This document shows, piece by piece, positions 17,191 to 26,292 of a stretch of 64,000 bases of DNA. How positions within the stretch are numbered: the first letter of the stretch is position 1; each line of letters opens with the position of its first letter. This DNA is from Yoonia sp. F2084L (GTDB lineage Bacteria; Pseudomonadota; Alphaproteobacteria; Rhodobacterales; Rhodobacteraceae). The notes beneath the pieces are model-generated. The model saw only the letters and a list, made by a program, of their open reading frames with translations, searched no databases and was not told where the DNA came from. The position numbers were made by a program, and so were the translations under genes. The stretch covers positions 310,001-374,000 of the forward strand of contig NZ_JALKAH010000005.1 in assembly GCF_023015625.1 (NCBI RefSeq). Direction: 5' to 3'.

Positions 17191-17742
17191 GTGACCCCCG
17201 AAGCAACAGCAAAACGTATGGCTTGGGTCGTTCAGGTCTATGCCGTGCGGGACAATAAGGACCGCAAAGCCTTTGCCGAGCTTTTTGGGTACTTCGCCCC
17301 GCGGGTGAAGTCGTTTTTGATGAAATCGGGGGCCAGCCCGGATCTGGCAGAAGAATGCACACAGGAGGTCATGGCGACCCTTTGGAACAAGGCCCATATG
17401 TTCGATCCGACAAAGGCGAGTGTCTCCACATGGATTTTCACAATCGCCCGAAATCGCAAGATCGACATTCTGCGCAAACAGCGCAGACCTGAACCAGAAG
17501 ATCTGCCATGGGGCCCAGAAGCTGAACCTGATCAGGTTGAGGCGATGGGTCTACAACAAGAAACCGAACAACTCGGGCAGGCCTTGGCCACATTGCCCGC
17601 CGAACAAAGAAAACTGATCGAGCGCGCCTACTTTGGCGAACTGACCCATAGTCAAATTGCCGCAGAGACGGGATTGCCACTGGGTACGATCAAATCACGA
17701 ATTAGGTTGGCGCTGGATAGGCTGCGCCACGCAATGAAATGA
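17191..17742 (+). CDS. rpoE: ECF RNA polymerase sigma factor (RpoE, ChrR-controlled group)
   Basis: Sigma-70 family ECF factor with region 2 (FAELFGYFAPRVKSFLMKSG to WIFTIARNRKIDILRK) and region 4 (LTHSQIAAETGLPLGTIKSRIRLALDRLRHAM). It directs RNA polymerase to TGATCC/TAAGA promoters under singlet oxygen stress in relatives. Start: an in-frame ATG at 17086 would coincide with the predicted transcription start. GTG at 17191 has GAGGAA 7 nt upstream and gives 183 residues, close to the 181 of the Rhodobacter protein, so I choose it. It overlaps chrR by 4 nt. Confidence 0.9.
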   Translation: MTPEATAKRMAWVVQVYAVRDNKDRKAFAELFGYFAPRVKSFLMKSGASPDLAEECTQEVMATLWNKAHMFDPTKASVSTWIFTIARNRKIDILRKQRRPEPEDLPWGPEAEPDQVEAMGLQQETEQLGQALATLPAEQRKLIERAYFGELTHSQIAAETGLPLGTIKSRIRLALDRLRHAMK

Positions 17743-18401
17743 TGAACGATATGAAACAGATCAAACACCACCTGACCGAGCCACTGTTGATGGGTTACGC
17801 CGCTGGCACCTTGCCGGAAGCCTTCAATCTGGTTGTTGCGACCCACATTTCGATGTGTGACAGCTGCCGTGCTGCCTTAGCCGAGTATGACGCCGTCGGC
17901 GGCGAGGTCATGCTGGACAGCGAACCAGTGGATGTCGCCGAAGACGCGCTTGCTGCGACACTCGCCATGATTGATGGCGGCTTGCCGGCAGAAAAACCAA
18001 TGCCTGCCCGCGCGAAAGACACGGTATTCCCCGGCCCGCTACAGGATTACGTAAATGGCGACTTGGACAGCCTTAAATGGCGCAAAGTTGGTGGCGGCGT
18101 GAGCCAGCTTGTTTTGAAAACATCCAAGGACGCGAGTGTCCGCTTGCTGCGTATCCCCGCCGGAACGGCTGTTCCGGATCACGGGCACCGTGGGACTGAG
18201 CTGACATTGGTACTGCAAGGCGCGTTCACCGACGAAGAAGATCGGTTTGGCGCTGGTGACGTTGAGGTTGCGAACGAAGATTTGCACCACACGCCCGTCG
18301 CAGAAAAAGGTGTGGATTGCATTTGTCTTGCGGCGACAGACGCACCTTTGCTGTTCAATGGCCTCGTGCCCCGGATTGCGCAGAAGTTTATCGGAATATA
18401 A
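17739..18401 (+). CDS. chrR: ChrR-family zinc anti-sigma factor
   Basis: A 220-residue partner that holds RpoE inactive. The N-terminal anti-sigma domain has the zinc ligands in KHHLTEPLLMGYAAGTLPEAF and THISMCDSC (His, His, Cys-x-x-Cys). The C-terminal cupin domain has VPDHGHRGTELTLVLQG plus a later His (about residues 145-190), the part needed for the singlet oxygen response in Rhodobacter. The first ATG overlaps the sigma stop (ATGA). An internal ATG at 17751 would give an N-terminus closer to known ChrR and cannot be excluded. Confidence 0.92.
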   Translation: MMNDMKQIKHHLTEPLLMGYAAGTLPEAFNLVVATHISMCDSCRAALAEYDAVGGEVMLDSEPVDVAEDALAATLAMIDGGLPAEKPMPARAKDTVFPGPLQDYVNGDLDSLKWRKVGGGVSQLVLKTSKDASVRLLRIPAGTAVPDHGHRGTELTLVLQGAFTDEEDRFGAGDVEVANEDLHHTPVAEKGVDCICLAATDAPLLFNGLVPRIAQKFIGI

Positions 18402-18423
18402 ACGGATTACCTCAAGCCCACTT

Positions 18424-18454
18424 AAAATGCCTCGGTGAAAGCCGGGGCATTTTT
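18424..18454. terminator. bidirectional-type intrinsic terminator after chrR
   Basis: A 12-bp stem (AAAATGCCTCGG with CCGGGGCATTTT, one G-T pair) with a 6-nt loop, followed by T residues on the plus strand. It lies between the convergent chrR and DUF4259 genes and ends 2 bp before the latter's stop codon. Confidence 0.85.
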
Positions 18455-18456
18455 GG

Positions 18457-19107
18457 TTAAACGTCGTAGCCCAAACCGCGCATCAACTCTTTGCGCATGA
18501 CTTCCGTGGGTGATCCATCATCGTTCCAATATGGACCCGGTTCCGCGATTTTGTCTTCCATGCACTTGCGATGCGGGTAGTTTTCACAAGTTCCGCCTTC
18601 TGGATCGTCATATGCGAACAATAGGCCGTCACGTTCCGTGACTACCCCGTAGCAGATGTAGCAATGCCCGATGAAATCCTCTGGCAGTTTTTCCTTTTTG
18701 GGTTTCTTTGCGGGCGCTTCAAACGGCTTGGTCTCGTCAAGCCGCGCGTACAACGCATCAAGCGAGGCTTGCCATGCGTCGTTCTCCCCGGAATCCTGCC
18801 AAAGTTCGGCGAGTTCTGAATTGCTACGAATGTGGGTGACCAGCCCCATAGCGGTTTGCAGGAGTGCGGGCGTGACATCATCAGCGCTCAACGTCACGAT
18901 CTCTGGCAAGTCCTCAGCCGCACGGCCAGTCGTCGCTGCCAGTATTTCACAGGCTGCCAGGGCGATGCAGGCATCATCCGCATCCAGATCAGGGGCAAAC
19001 ATGCTGTCATCATCAATGACCGCGCGCACATCGGCGAAGGTTTTGACTTCTGTGGCAAAATCCAAGGCTGTGTCATTGCCAAATTGGCCAACGTCCCATG
19101 CACCCAT
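18457..19107 (-). CDS. DUF4259 domain-containing protein
   Basis: A 216-residue protein whose start, MGAWDVGQFGNDTALDFA, is the DUF4259 hallmark (family of unknown function, about 120 residues). After a lysine-rich linker (APAKKPKKEK near 145-155) comes an extra C-terminal part with CYICYG and CENYPHRKCMED. These cysteines and histidine could bind a metal, which is not usual for plain DUF4259 proteins as I recall them. It is convergent with chrR and 17 nt downstream of rmuC on the same strand. Confidence 0.82.
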   Translation of the reverse strand: MGAWDVGQFGNDTALDFATEVKTFADVRAVIDDDSMFAPDLDADDACIALAACEILAATTGRAAEDLPEIVTLSADDVTPALLQTAMGLVTHIRSNSELAELWQDSGENDAWQASLDALYARLDETKPFEAPAKKPKKEKLPEDFIGHCYICYGVVTERDGLLFAYDDPEGGTCENYPHRKCMEDKIAEPGPYWNDDGSPTEVMRKELMRGLGYDV

Positions 19108-19124
19108 GATACTTCTTTCTTACT

Positions 19125-20363
19125 TCAGCTCTTTGGCGATGCGAGCGGCACAACATTCTGTTCCGGCTCGGGCGCCAGTTCTTCAAAATCAAAGTTATCC
19201 AACCGGTCCGCCCGCTTACCAGCCCGCGTGGCAGCAGTCAGCACACCGGACACATCTTCACCTGCCTGCCGCAGATGGGTTTCCAGCTTGCCCGCCTTTT
19301 CGCCAATGATCTCCACATCACGGTGCAGCATCCGCAGCGCCTTGCGAATTTCGCCTGTTTGCTCGCGCATCCGCGCATCCTTTAAGATCGCGCGCATTGT
19401 GTTCAGCGTCGCCATGCAGGTTGTGGGCGACACGATCCAGACGCGCGCGTCGAAACCAGCACGCACAACTTCGGGCAGACGGGCGTGTAGTTCGGCATAA
19501 ACGGCCTCGGATGGCAAAAACATGATCGCCCCGTCAGCGGTTTCGCCTTCAATGATGTATTTCTCCGAAATGTCCTTGATATGTTTGCGCACCGCGTTGC
19601 CCAGATCGCGCAACGCGGTTTTCTGCAATTCTTGCGTGTCAGCGGCGGCCAGTGCTTCGTAGGATTCAAACGGGAATTTCGCATCAATGACGATCGGACC
19701 GGGCGGATTTGGCAGATGCACCAGACAGTCGGCGCGTTTGCTGTTCGAAAGGGTATGCTGCAACGCATAGCTGTCTGCTGGCAGGGCCTTGGAGACGATA
19801 TCCGTCAGTTGGATTTCACCAAACATGCCACGTCGTTGTTTGTTGGATAGGATATCCTGCAACGACAGCACGTCGCCTGACAGCTTTTCGATATTTGTCT
19901 GTGCCTTGTCGATGGTCGCAAGCCGTTCCTGTAGTTCAGTCAGGCTTTTGGTTGTTTTCTCGGACGATCCCGACAGCGTGTCTTTCATGCGCTCTTGCAT
20001 CTCGGCCAGTGAACGCGCTGATTTGATGGCATTGTCGGAAAGACGTTCCGCCATTTGTGCCTGAACCTCGGCCAGCCGCGCTTCCATGGTTTGCACGACT
20101 TGTACCTGCGCCGTCGCTTGGGCATCGCTGACCGTGCGGATGTTACCGGCAAGCTGTTGCTGTCCTTGCCCAAGCGATTGCACGTCTTGTGACAAACGGC
20201 CCACTTGAGACGCCACAAACTGCACCGCCTCGGTTGATTTGCCAGCGCGTCGGACGCTCATCATCAATAGGATCAGCACCAGCAGGGCGACGACACCACC
20301 AGCGACCGTGGCGATCACCATTGGGTCGTTGAGGTCGTATATGTTTTCGCCAATCTGGATCAT
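19125..20363 (-). CDS. rmuC: DNA recombination protein RmuC
   Basis: RmuC limits inversions at short repeats and is thought to be a nuclease-like factor. The 412-residue protein has one N-terminal membrane helix ([20 protein letters not shown]), a long coiled-coil stretch to about residue 180, and the RmuC domain with [30 protein letters not shown] and [13 protein letters not shown]. The start codon overlaps the mutL stop by 4 nt, so the two DNA-maintenance genes are translationally coupled. Confidence 0.95.
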   Translation of the reverse strand: MIQIGENIYDLNDPMVIATVAGGVVALLVLILLMMSVRRAGKSTEAVQFVASQVGRLSQDVQSLGQGQQQLAGNIRTVSDAQATAQVQVVQTMEARLAEVQAQMAERLSDNAIKSARSLAEMQERMKDTLSGSSEKTTKSLTELQERLATIDKAQTNIEKLSGDVLSLQDILSNKQRRGMFGEIQLTDIVSKALPADSYALQHTLSNSKRADCLVHLPNPPGPIVIDAKFPFESYEALAAADTQELQKTALRDLGNAVRKHIKDISEKYIIEGETADGAIMFLPSEAVYAELHARLPEVVRAGFDARVWIVSPTTCMATLNTMRAILKDARMREQTGEIRKALRMLHRDVEIIGEKAGKLETHLRQAGEDVSGVLTAATRAGKRADRLDNFDFEELAPEPEQNVVPLASPKS

Positions 20364-22171
20364 GTGCGTCCGAACAGCCGTTCAATATCGGCGAGTTTGA
20401 GTTCGACATAGGTGGGTCGCCCGTGGTTGCATTGCCCTGACAATGGCGTTGCTTCCATCTCGCGCAACAGCGCGTTCATCTCAGCCGCCTGCATGCGGCG
20501 ACCAGAGCGGATGGAGCCGTGACAAGCCACGCGGCTAAGGATCGCCTCAATCCGCGCTTGGACCGAGGCGCTGTCGCCTTGGTCGGTGAGTTCATCGAGG
20601 ATATCTCGGATCATGGCAGCGGCATTGACCTCACCCAAGATGGCGGGTGTTTCGCGCACAGCAACTGCGCCCCCGCCGAAGGGTTCGATCGTTAGCCCCA
20701 ATCGTGACAGATCATCGGCAATTTCAAGCAGTTGGGCTGCTTCGTTGTCCGACAGCTCAACGACCTCGGGGATCAGCAAGGCCTGCGCTGCGACGCCGTT
20801 TTCGGCCATCTGCGCTTTGAGCTTTTCGTAAACGAGCCTTTCATGGGCGGCGTGTTGATCGACGATCACGATGCCTTTTTCGGTCTGCGCGATGATGTAA
20901 TTCTCATGCACCTGCGCCCGCGCCGCACCGAGTGGCAGATCATCGGGCTCATCCTCGACAACCGGGTCGATCCGGGCCGATGGTGCTTCGCCAAAACCGG
21001 GTGCTTGCGCTTGGAATGTCATTGAGCGGGCGCTGAAACTGGGCCGGTCCATTTGATAAACGCGGGGTGTTGTCTGCTCGGGCGTGATCGCGCCCAAAGT
21101 GGCGTTGGCGACCGTGGTTGAAGCGCGATGCCCGGCATCTGCCAATGCGTGTCGCAGGCCTGAAACGATCAACCCACGCACGGTGCCCGGATCGCGGAAA
21201 CGGACCTCTGATTTGGCAGGGTGGACGTTGACGTCCACCAGCGTTGGATCGCAGTCCACAAAAAGGGCTGCAACCGGGTGCCTGTCGCGCGACAGCACAT
21301 CCATATAGGCGGCGCGCAAGGCCCCCAACAGCATCTTGTCCCGCACAGGTCGCCCATTCACGAACAGATATTGTGCCACAGCAGCACCCCGCGAATACGT
21401 CGGCAAAGCGGCATAGCCCGTCAGGTGAAATCCGTCGCGCAAGGTATCAATGCGCAGTGCGTTTTCGGCAAAGTCTTTGCCCAGCACGGTGCGCAGCCGC
21501 CCGTGCAAAGCATCAAACAGATCGCCGGTTTCTGCGTCGGCGCGAAACACCGTGCGGCTGTCGCCTTTTGATGTATCGCGCAGGATGAAGGTCACGAACG
21601 GCTCGGCCATGGACAAACGTTTGACGACATCAGTCACGGCTTGCGCCTCGGCCCTGTCCGTGCGGAGAAATTTCAGACGGGCCGGTGTGGCATAGAACAG
21701 GTCGCGCAGTTCGATGACCGTGCCGGACGATAGCGCGGCTGGTTTCACCCCCTTCGCCTTGCCGCCTGCAACGGCGATCATCGCAGCCTCAGCCCCGTTT
21801 GCGCGCGACGTGATCGTCAGGCGGCCCGTGGCACCCAGCGAGGGCAAAGCCTCACCTCGAAACCCGAAAGAGCGGATATTCAGCAGGTCCGAACCGTCAA
21901 TCTTGGACGTCGCATGGCGCGACATCGCCATCGGCAAATCCGATGGCGTCATACCGCAGCCATCATCTGTGACACGGATCAGGGTCTTGCCGCCATCGGC
22001 GATGACCACCTCGATCCGGGTAGCGCCGGCGTCGATGCTGTTTTCCACCAGCTCTTTCACAGCAGAGGCCGGTCGTTCCAGCACCTCACCCGCTGCAATC
22101 CGGTTGATTGCGGCGTCATCCAGCTGCCGGATCACCGGGCGTGGCTGTATCTGGGGGTCTGCAGTGGCCAT
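20360..22171 (-). CDS. mutL: DNA mismatch repair protein MutL (endonuclease-type)
   Basis: A 603-residue MutL. The N-terminal GHKL ATPase has [20 protein letters not shown] and ENSIDAG, DDGCGM and GFRGEAL. The C-terminal dimerisation domain has the endonuclease motif [12 protein letters not shown] (DQHA-x2-E-x4-E) and the late CNHGRP motif. This predicts a nicking MutL, as expected for bacteria without MutH. It is first of the mutL-rmuC pair. The 107 bp upstream contain the two-hairpin element that belongs to the preceding M16 gene. Confidence 0.96.
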   Translation of the reverse strand: MATADPQIQPRPVIRQLDDAAINRIAAGEVLERPASAVKELVENSIDAGATRIEVVIADGGKTLIRVTDDGCGMTPSDLPMAMSRHATSKIDGSDLLNIRSFGFRGEALPSLGATGRLTITSRANGAEAAMIAVAGGKAKGVKPAALSSGTVIELRDLFYATPARLKFLRTDRAEAQAVTDVVKRLSMAEPFVTFILRDTSKGDSRTVFRADAETGDLFDALHGRLRTVLGKDFAENALRIDTLRDGFHLTGYAALPTYSRGAAVAQYLFVNGRPVRDKMLLGALRAAYMDVLSRDRHPVAALFVDCDPTLVDVNVHPAKSEVRFRDPGTVRGLIVSGLRHALADAGHRASTTVANATLGAITPEQTTPRVYQMDRPSFSARSMTFQAQAPGFGEAPSARIDPVVEDEPDDLPLGAARAQVHENYIIAQTEKGIVIVDQHAAHERLVYEKLKAQMAENGVAAQALLIPEVVELSDNEAAQLLEIADDLSRLGLTIEPFGGGAVAVRETPAILGEVNAAAMIRDILDELTDQGDSASVQARIEAILSRVACHGSIRSGRRMQAAEMNALLREMEATPLSGQCNHGRPTYVELKLADIERLFGRT

Positions 22172-22222
22172 AGCACAAATTGTAGCATGACCCGCGCCGA
22201 TTCTACGAGGGCGAAAACAGCG

Positions 22223-22274
22223 CAGGAAATTCTAGAATTTCCTGCTGTCAGAACAATTTTCTGGAAAATTGTTC
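22223..22274 (-). repeat. two-hairpin 3' element, copy 1 (after M16 gene)
   Basis: Two adjacent palindromes: a perfect 22-bp one at 22223-22244 (half-site CAGGAAATTCT) and a 24-bp one at 22251-22274 (arms GAACAATTTTC and GAAAATTGTTC, 2-nt centre). On the minus strand the element begins 4 nt after the stop codon of the M16 gene. It has the same composition and order as the element at 56246-56303. There is no long T-run, so a simple intrinsic terminator is not obvious. Confidence 0.75.
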
Positions 22275-22278
22275 GCCT

Positions 22279-23580
22279 CTACTCCAGCCCTTCGGGTTGA
22301 CCCACGACGACAAAGTGCAGGTTTTCGGGTTGCAGAAGTTCAGCGGCAACCCGGTTCACATCATCCAACGTCACTTCATTGATGAAATCGTTGCGGTTCA
22401 CTACGTAGTCAGGCGATAGCCCGATCATCTGCATGCCCGCCATGATCTTGGCAATCTCGGCGTTGCCGTCAAAACGCAGCGGATATTCTCCCGTCAGATA
22501 GGTTTTGGCCACTTCAAGCTCTTCGGGCGTAACCCCATCTTGGGCCATTCGCGTCCATTCATTGCGGATAACCTCAATCGCCTCTGCGATGGTTTCATTC
22601 GATGATGCGACGGATCCCAACATCATTTCGGCGTGGAATTTCGGCACCAAAAATGACCGAATGCCGTAGGTCAGCCCGCGCTTTTCGCGCACTTCGGTCA
22701 TAAGCCGGGATTCAAAACCACCGGCCCCCAAAATACGGTTCATCACGAAGGCGGCGAAGAAGTCTTCATCATCACGCTTCAGGCCGCTGTGGCCAAAAAG
22801 CGCCACAGACTGCGGTGTGTCATAATCGATAACGGTGATCCCGCCAGCAAGACCAAAGGCCACATCGTCAGGCAGCGTCGGACCCTCCGCAGGCAGATCA
22901 CCCAGCAAGTCATCAAGCAGCGTGCCAATGGTTTCCGCTGTCGTATCCCCAACTGCTGATACGAAAAGACGGTCGCGCGTTAGCGCATTGCGATGCGCTG
23001 TAATCATGTCGTCCCTTGTCAATGCCGCGACGCTGTCCGCAGTTCCTTCAAGGGCTGATCCATAAGGGTGATCGCCAAAGGCCGCAGCGGAAAATGCAGC
23101 ATTCGCAATCGCGTTTGGGCTTTTCTCATCACTGGCGATGCCCGAGATGACCTGCGCGCGGACCCGGTCCAGAGCTGTCTGGTCAAACCGCGGCGAGACA
23201 AGAGCCTGCCGCAAAAGGGCGACGGCCTCTTCCTTGTTCTCGGTCAGGAAGCGCGCTGATATGGCAATTGAATCGTCCGACGCCCGAAAGCTGAAACTAG
23301 CGGCAAGGTCTTCAAGTCTGGACTGAAACGCTTGCGCTGACATATCACCAGAGCCTTCTTCAAGCAGACCAGTCATCAGGTTTGTCGCCCCCCGTTTGCC
23401 GGGCAGGTCGAGCGATGCGCCACCGCGAAAGCGGATTTCAAGCGCCACGAAAGGGATCGACGGTTCTTCGACCACCCAGGCATTGATCCCACCGGGCGAG
23501 GTCACTTCCTTAATATCGGTCTCTGCCACCGCTGTCGTGGCAGCAAGTGTCAGGCACAAGGCGATGATGAAACGGAACAT
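22279..23580 (-). CDS. M16 family peptidase-like protein lacking the zinc motif (partner subunit)
   Basis: A 433-residue secreted or periplasmic M16 protein with signal peptide MFRFIIALCLTLAATTAVA. The expected HxxEH zinc site is absent (the aligned part reads KRGATNLMTGLLEEG), while the substrate-binding segment REKRGLTYGIRSF is kept. This is the non-catalytic subunit pattern of M16B heterodimers. The ATG start (23580) touches the stop of the catalytic subunit gene (TAATG), so both are made together. A longer in-frame start 33 nt upstream would destroy the signal peptide. Confidence 0.9.
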   Translation of the reverse strand: MFRFIIALCLTLAATTAVAETDIKEVTSPGGINAWVVEEPSIPFVALEIRFRGGASLDLPGKRGATNLMTGLLEEGSGDMSAQAFQSRLEDLAASFSFRASDDSIAISARFLTENKEEAVALLRQALVSPRFDQTALDRVRAQVISGIASDEKSPNAIANAAFSAAAFGDHPYGSALEGTADSVAALTRDDMITAHRNALTRDRLFVSAVGDTTAETIGTLLDDLLGDLPAEGPTLPDDVAFGLAGGITVIDYDTPQSVALFGHSGLKRDDEDFFAAFVMNRILGAGGFESRLMTEVREKRGLTYGIRSFLVPKFHAEMMLGSVASSNETIAEAIEVIRNEWTRMAQDGVTPEELEVAKTYLTGEYPLRFDGNAEIAKIMAGMQMIGLSPDYVVNRNDFINEVTLDDVNRVAAELLQPENLHFVVVGQPEGLE

Positions 23581-24911
23581 TAGCGTGCCTCCTCTTCGCT
23601 GGCGACCACCCAACCGGTGACGGCCTGATCCTTGTTAAAGACTTTGGCCGCAACCGCCTTGATGTCTTCTGCAGTGACGGCTTGCAGGACATCTGGCCAG
23701 GCTTGCACATCCGCAACTGTCAGGCTTTGTGTGAGTGCCGCGCCATAGCGTTGCGCCAACCCCTGCACATTATCCAGCGCGTAAATTTCGGACGCCCGCA
23801 GTTGAGTGCGGATGCTTTCCATGCGTTCTGGATCAATCTCGCCTTCCATGAAAGCGCTGATTACCTCGTCCATTGCTGTTTCTGCCTCGGATAGGCTGAC
23901 GCCATCAGACGGAACAACGGCGAACGTAAAGGTCGCATCATCAAGCCATGATCCGCTGTAGGATGCATTGGTGTAGATCGCGGTTTGCGTATCGAATTGC
24001 AGGGCTTGACCCAGTGCTGATGTGAAGGGCGATCCGCCCAGAAGTTCAGCCAAATAGACAAGTGCTGCCGCTTCGGTTTGCGCGCCGGGGTCACGTTCGG
24101 GCGCGAGGTAAGACCGCACCAGATACGGCTGGCTAACGCGCGGATCGACATAGGTGATCCGACGCTCGGCACGCTGCGGTGGTTCCTGCGGGCGTTCGCG
24201 CACTGGCAGTTGCTCTTCTGCGGGGATCACACCGTAGTAGGTTTTAGCCAAGGCCAGTACCTCATCGGGCTTTACGTCGCCTGCCACAACCAAGATGGCG
24301 TTGTTGGGGGAATAATAAAGGTCGTAGAAGTCCAGCGCGTCTTGCAGATCAAGCTGCTCCATCTCGTGTTTCCAGCCGATGACCGGCACACCGTAGCGGT
24401 GATTTTGGAACAACGCGGCGCGGAACTGTTCGCGGGCCAAAGCATTGGGGCTGTTTTCGGTGCGCTGGTTACGCTCTTCAAGGATCACCTGGCGCTCTGT
24501 TTCGACGTCGTCTGCGGTGATCCGCAGGTTGTTCATGCGGCTGCTTTCCATTTGCATCATCAGTTCAAGCCGATCGGATGCAACCCGCTGAAAATATGCG
24601 GTATAGTCATAGCTGGTGAAGGCATTATCGCTGCCACCGTTGGCCGCGACGATGGAAGAAAACTCGCCCGATTCCAAAACGTCCGTGGCTTTGAACAGCA
24701 AATGCTCCAGAAAATGCGCGACGCCAGATGCCCCGACGGGTTCGTCTGCGGATCCCACCTTGTACCACAGCATATGGACGACAACCGGCGCGCGGTTGTC
24801 TTCGATGACGACCACCTCCATTCCGTTGTCGAGTTCATAGGTCGTAACGTTTTCGGCCTGCGCGGCAAATGCCGTCATCATCAGGACCAAGCCTGCGAAC
24901 AAACGTGTCAT
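23580..24911 (-). CDS. M16 family zinc metallopeptidase, catalytic subunit
   Basis: A 443-residue insulinase-family peptidase with signal peptide (MTRLFAGLVLMMTAFAAQA). The inverted zinc motif HFLEH sits in VAHFLEHLLFK near residue 65, and the downstream Glu occurs in VETERQVILEERNQR. It probably degrades peptides in the periplasm together with the zinc-less partner encoded next. The start is the ATG at 24911, with AAGGG upstream; a GTG 6 nt earlier is possible. Confidence 0.92.
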   Translation of the reverse strand: MTRLFAGLVLMMTAFAAQAENVTTYELDNGMEVVVIEDNRAPVVVHMLWYKVGSADEPVGASGVAHFLEHLLFKATDVLESGEFSSIVAANGGSDNAFTSYDYTAYFQRVASDRLELMMQMESSRMNNLRITADDVETERQVILEERNQRTENSPNALAREQFRAALFQNHRYGVPVIGWKHEMEQLDLQDALDFYDLYYSPNNAILVVAGDVKPDEVLALAKTYYGVIPAEEQLPVRERPQEPPQRAERRITYVDPRVSQPYLVRSYLAPERDPGAQTEAAALVYLAELLGGSPFTSALGQALQFDTQTAIYTNASYSGSWLDDATFTFAVVPSDGVSLSEAETAMDEVISAFMEGEIDPERMESIRTQLRASEIYALDNVQGLAQRYGAALTQSLTVADVQAWPDVLQAVTAEDIKAVAAKVFNKDQAVTGWVVASEEEAR

Positions 24912-24996
24912 GGGCACCCTTTTTTAAGTTGTTGTCCGGATACCTACGCCAGATAGGCGTTTGTTCAAGGTGCCATACGCGGATGTGAGGTGCGGT

Positions 24997-25722
24997 TTAT
25001 TGGTCTTCATCCGTAATCGGCGTGCAAACCCGCCGCAGCTGATTGTCTGGCGGGACTGTCTTGAACACACAATTTTGTGGCACACCATCGGATCGCTCTA
25101 CGGGATCCCAGACCCGTTCGATAAAATCATCAAGTGCGCGTTGCAAGAGCCGTGGTTGTTCATCTTCGGTCTCAGCTGCAGATTGCTCTGGCTCCACCTG
25201 TCGGCGCGGTTGCGGTTGCGCGCTGACAGGGTTGGGTACGGCAACGCCAAGGGCGCGCATTCGTTCCAGCTCTGCGGGCGCATTCAGCGCCTGACCTGCA
25301 TAGGCAGGAAAATAGCGGTCGCGCCCAAGTGGATTGAACAGGTTTGAGCGACGCGCGCGTTCAAGAAGTGCTGCATCCTCGGCCGCCAAGGTGCTGCGAA
25401 TGTTCGGATCAACGCCGTACCGTGCGCTATATGCTAAAAGGGCAGCGTCGCCCGTCGGTACGCTACCGGCCACTTGGGCTGCCGCTGATCCACCCAACGC
25501 GTTGATCGCATTCGCATTGGGTGTCGGATCAGTCCGATTTGCCCCACCCGGCGTAGGGGTCGGCAGAGTGCGCGTCTGTGGAATTTCAAGCGGTTCCAGT
25601 GGGATCACGGCAAATTCGTCCGGGCCGCCGCCTGCCGAGCGCAGATCGCGCAAGGGGCGGTCCGTGTTGCCACAAGCCGACACAAGGACCAATGCCAGAA
25701 CAGAGAATGAAAGCGCGCGCAT
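24997..25722 (-). CDS. DUF3035 lipoprotein (BamF-like)
   Basis: A 241-residue outer-membrane lipoprotein. The signal peptide ends in the lipobox LVSAC (Cys17), followed by the DUF3035 opening RPLRDLRSAGGGPDEFAVIP and PLEIPQTRTLPTPTPGGANR. In alphaproteobacteria this family has been reported as a component (BamF) of the beta-barrel assembly machinery; I rely on memory for that. A proline/glutamine-rich stretch lies in the last third. It precedes the M16 pair, which has similar envelope themes, and follows lspA, the enzyme that processes such lipoproteins. Confidence 0.8.
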   Translation of the reverse strand: MRALSFSVLALVLVSACGNTDRPLRDLRSAGGGPDEFAVIPLEPLEIPQTRTLPTPTPGGANRTDPTPNANAINALGGSAAAQVAGSVPTGDAALLAYSARYGVDPNIRSTLAAEDAALLERARRSNLFNPLGRDRYFPAYAGQALNAPAELERMRALGVAVPNPVSAQPQPRRQVEPEQSAAETEDEQPRLLQRALDDFIERVWDPVERSDGVPQNCVFKTVPPDNQLRRVCTPITDEDQ

Positions 25723-25775
25723 AAGAAATCCCTCGGGGTCGGTTCGCTTTTGTTTAGCTTATGGCATGGGCAAGG

Positions 25776-26282
25776 TCACGCCGCTTTCTTGCCGTCATCC
25801 GCAAGAAAGGCCAAACCGATAGCACCAACGAAAATGCAGATGTCCGCGACGTTGAAAGCGTAGGGATTATTGATCCCGCAGCATGACATATTGATAAAAT
25901 CTGCAACGGCGCCATAAAAGAAGCGATCAATGACATTGCCCATTGCCCCGCCGATCAGCAGGCCGCCAGAGATATAGACCCACTTGGTCCCACCCGTGCG
26001 GTTCAGCCACCAGATCACAGCAGCGGTGATCGCAAACGCCACCCCAATCAGAACCCAGCGCATATCGTAGTCGGCAAAAAGCCCAAAGTTCACACCGCGG
26101 TTCCACGCCATGCGCAGCACAAGGAAAGGCGGATAAACCTCGACCGTTTGCGCGGATGGCAACTGGCCCGAGGGCACGGTGACCTGCGCCCATGTCATCC
26201 CAAAGACGTTGAACAGCACATGAAACTTGATCACTTGATCAAGCAGAAAAATCCAAAGTGCCGTCAAAAACATCAGCCGCAT
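25776..26282 (-). CDS. lspA: lipoprotein signal peptidase LspA
   Basis: Inner-membrane aspartyl protease that cleaves prolipoproteins before the lipid-modified Cys. The 168-residue protein has four hydrophobic segments and both catalytic Asp motifs (NRGVNFG region, then GNVIDRFFYGAVADFI). Start: ATG 26282 just before RLMFLTALWIFLLDQ is the normal start; the longer open frame runs into purH. It is 10 nt downstream of purH and 53 nt upstream of the DUF3035 lipoprotein gene. Confidence 0.95.
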   Translation of the reverse strand: MRLMFLTALWIFLLDQVIKFHVLFNVFGMTWAQVTVPSGQLPSAQTVEVYPPFLVLRMAWNRGVNFGLFADYDMRWVLIGVAFAITAAVIWWLNRTGGTKWVYISGGLLIGGAMGNVIDRFFYGAVADFINMSCCGINNPYAFNVADICIFVGAIGLAFLADDGKKAA

Positions 26283-26292
26283 TGCAGGTCTC

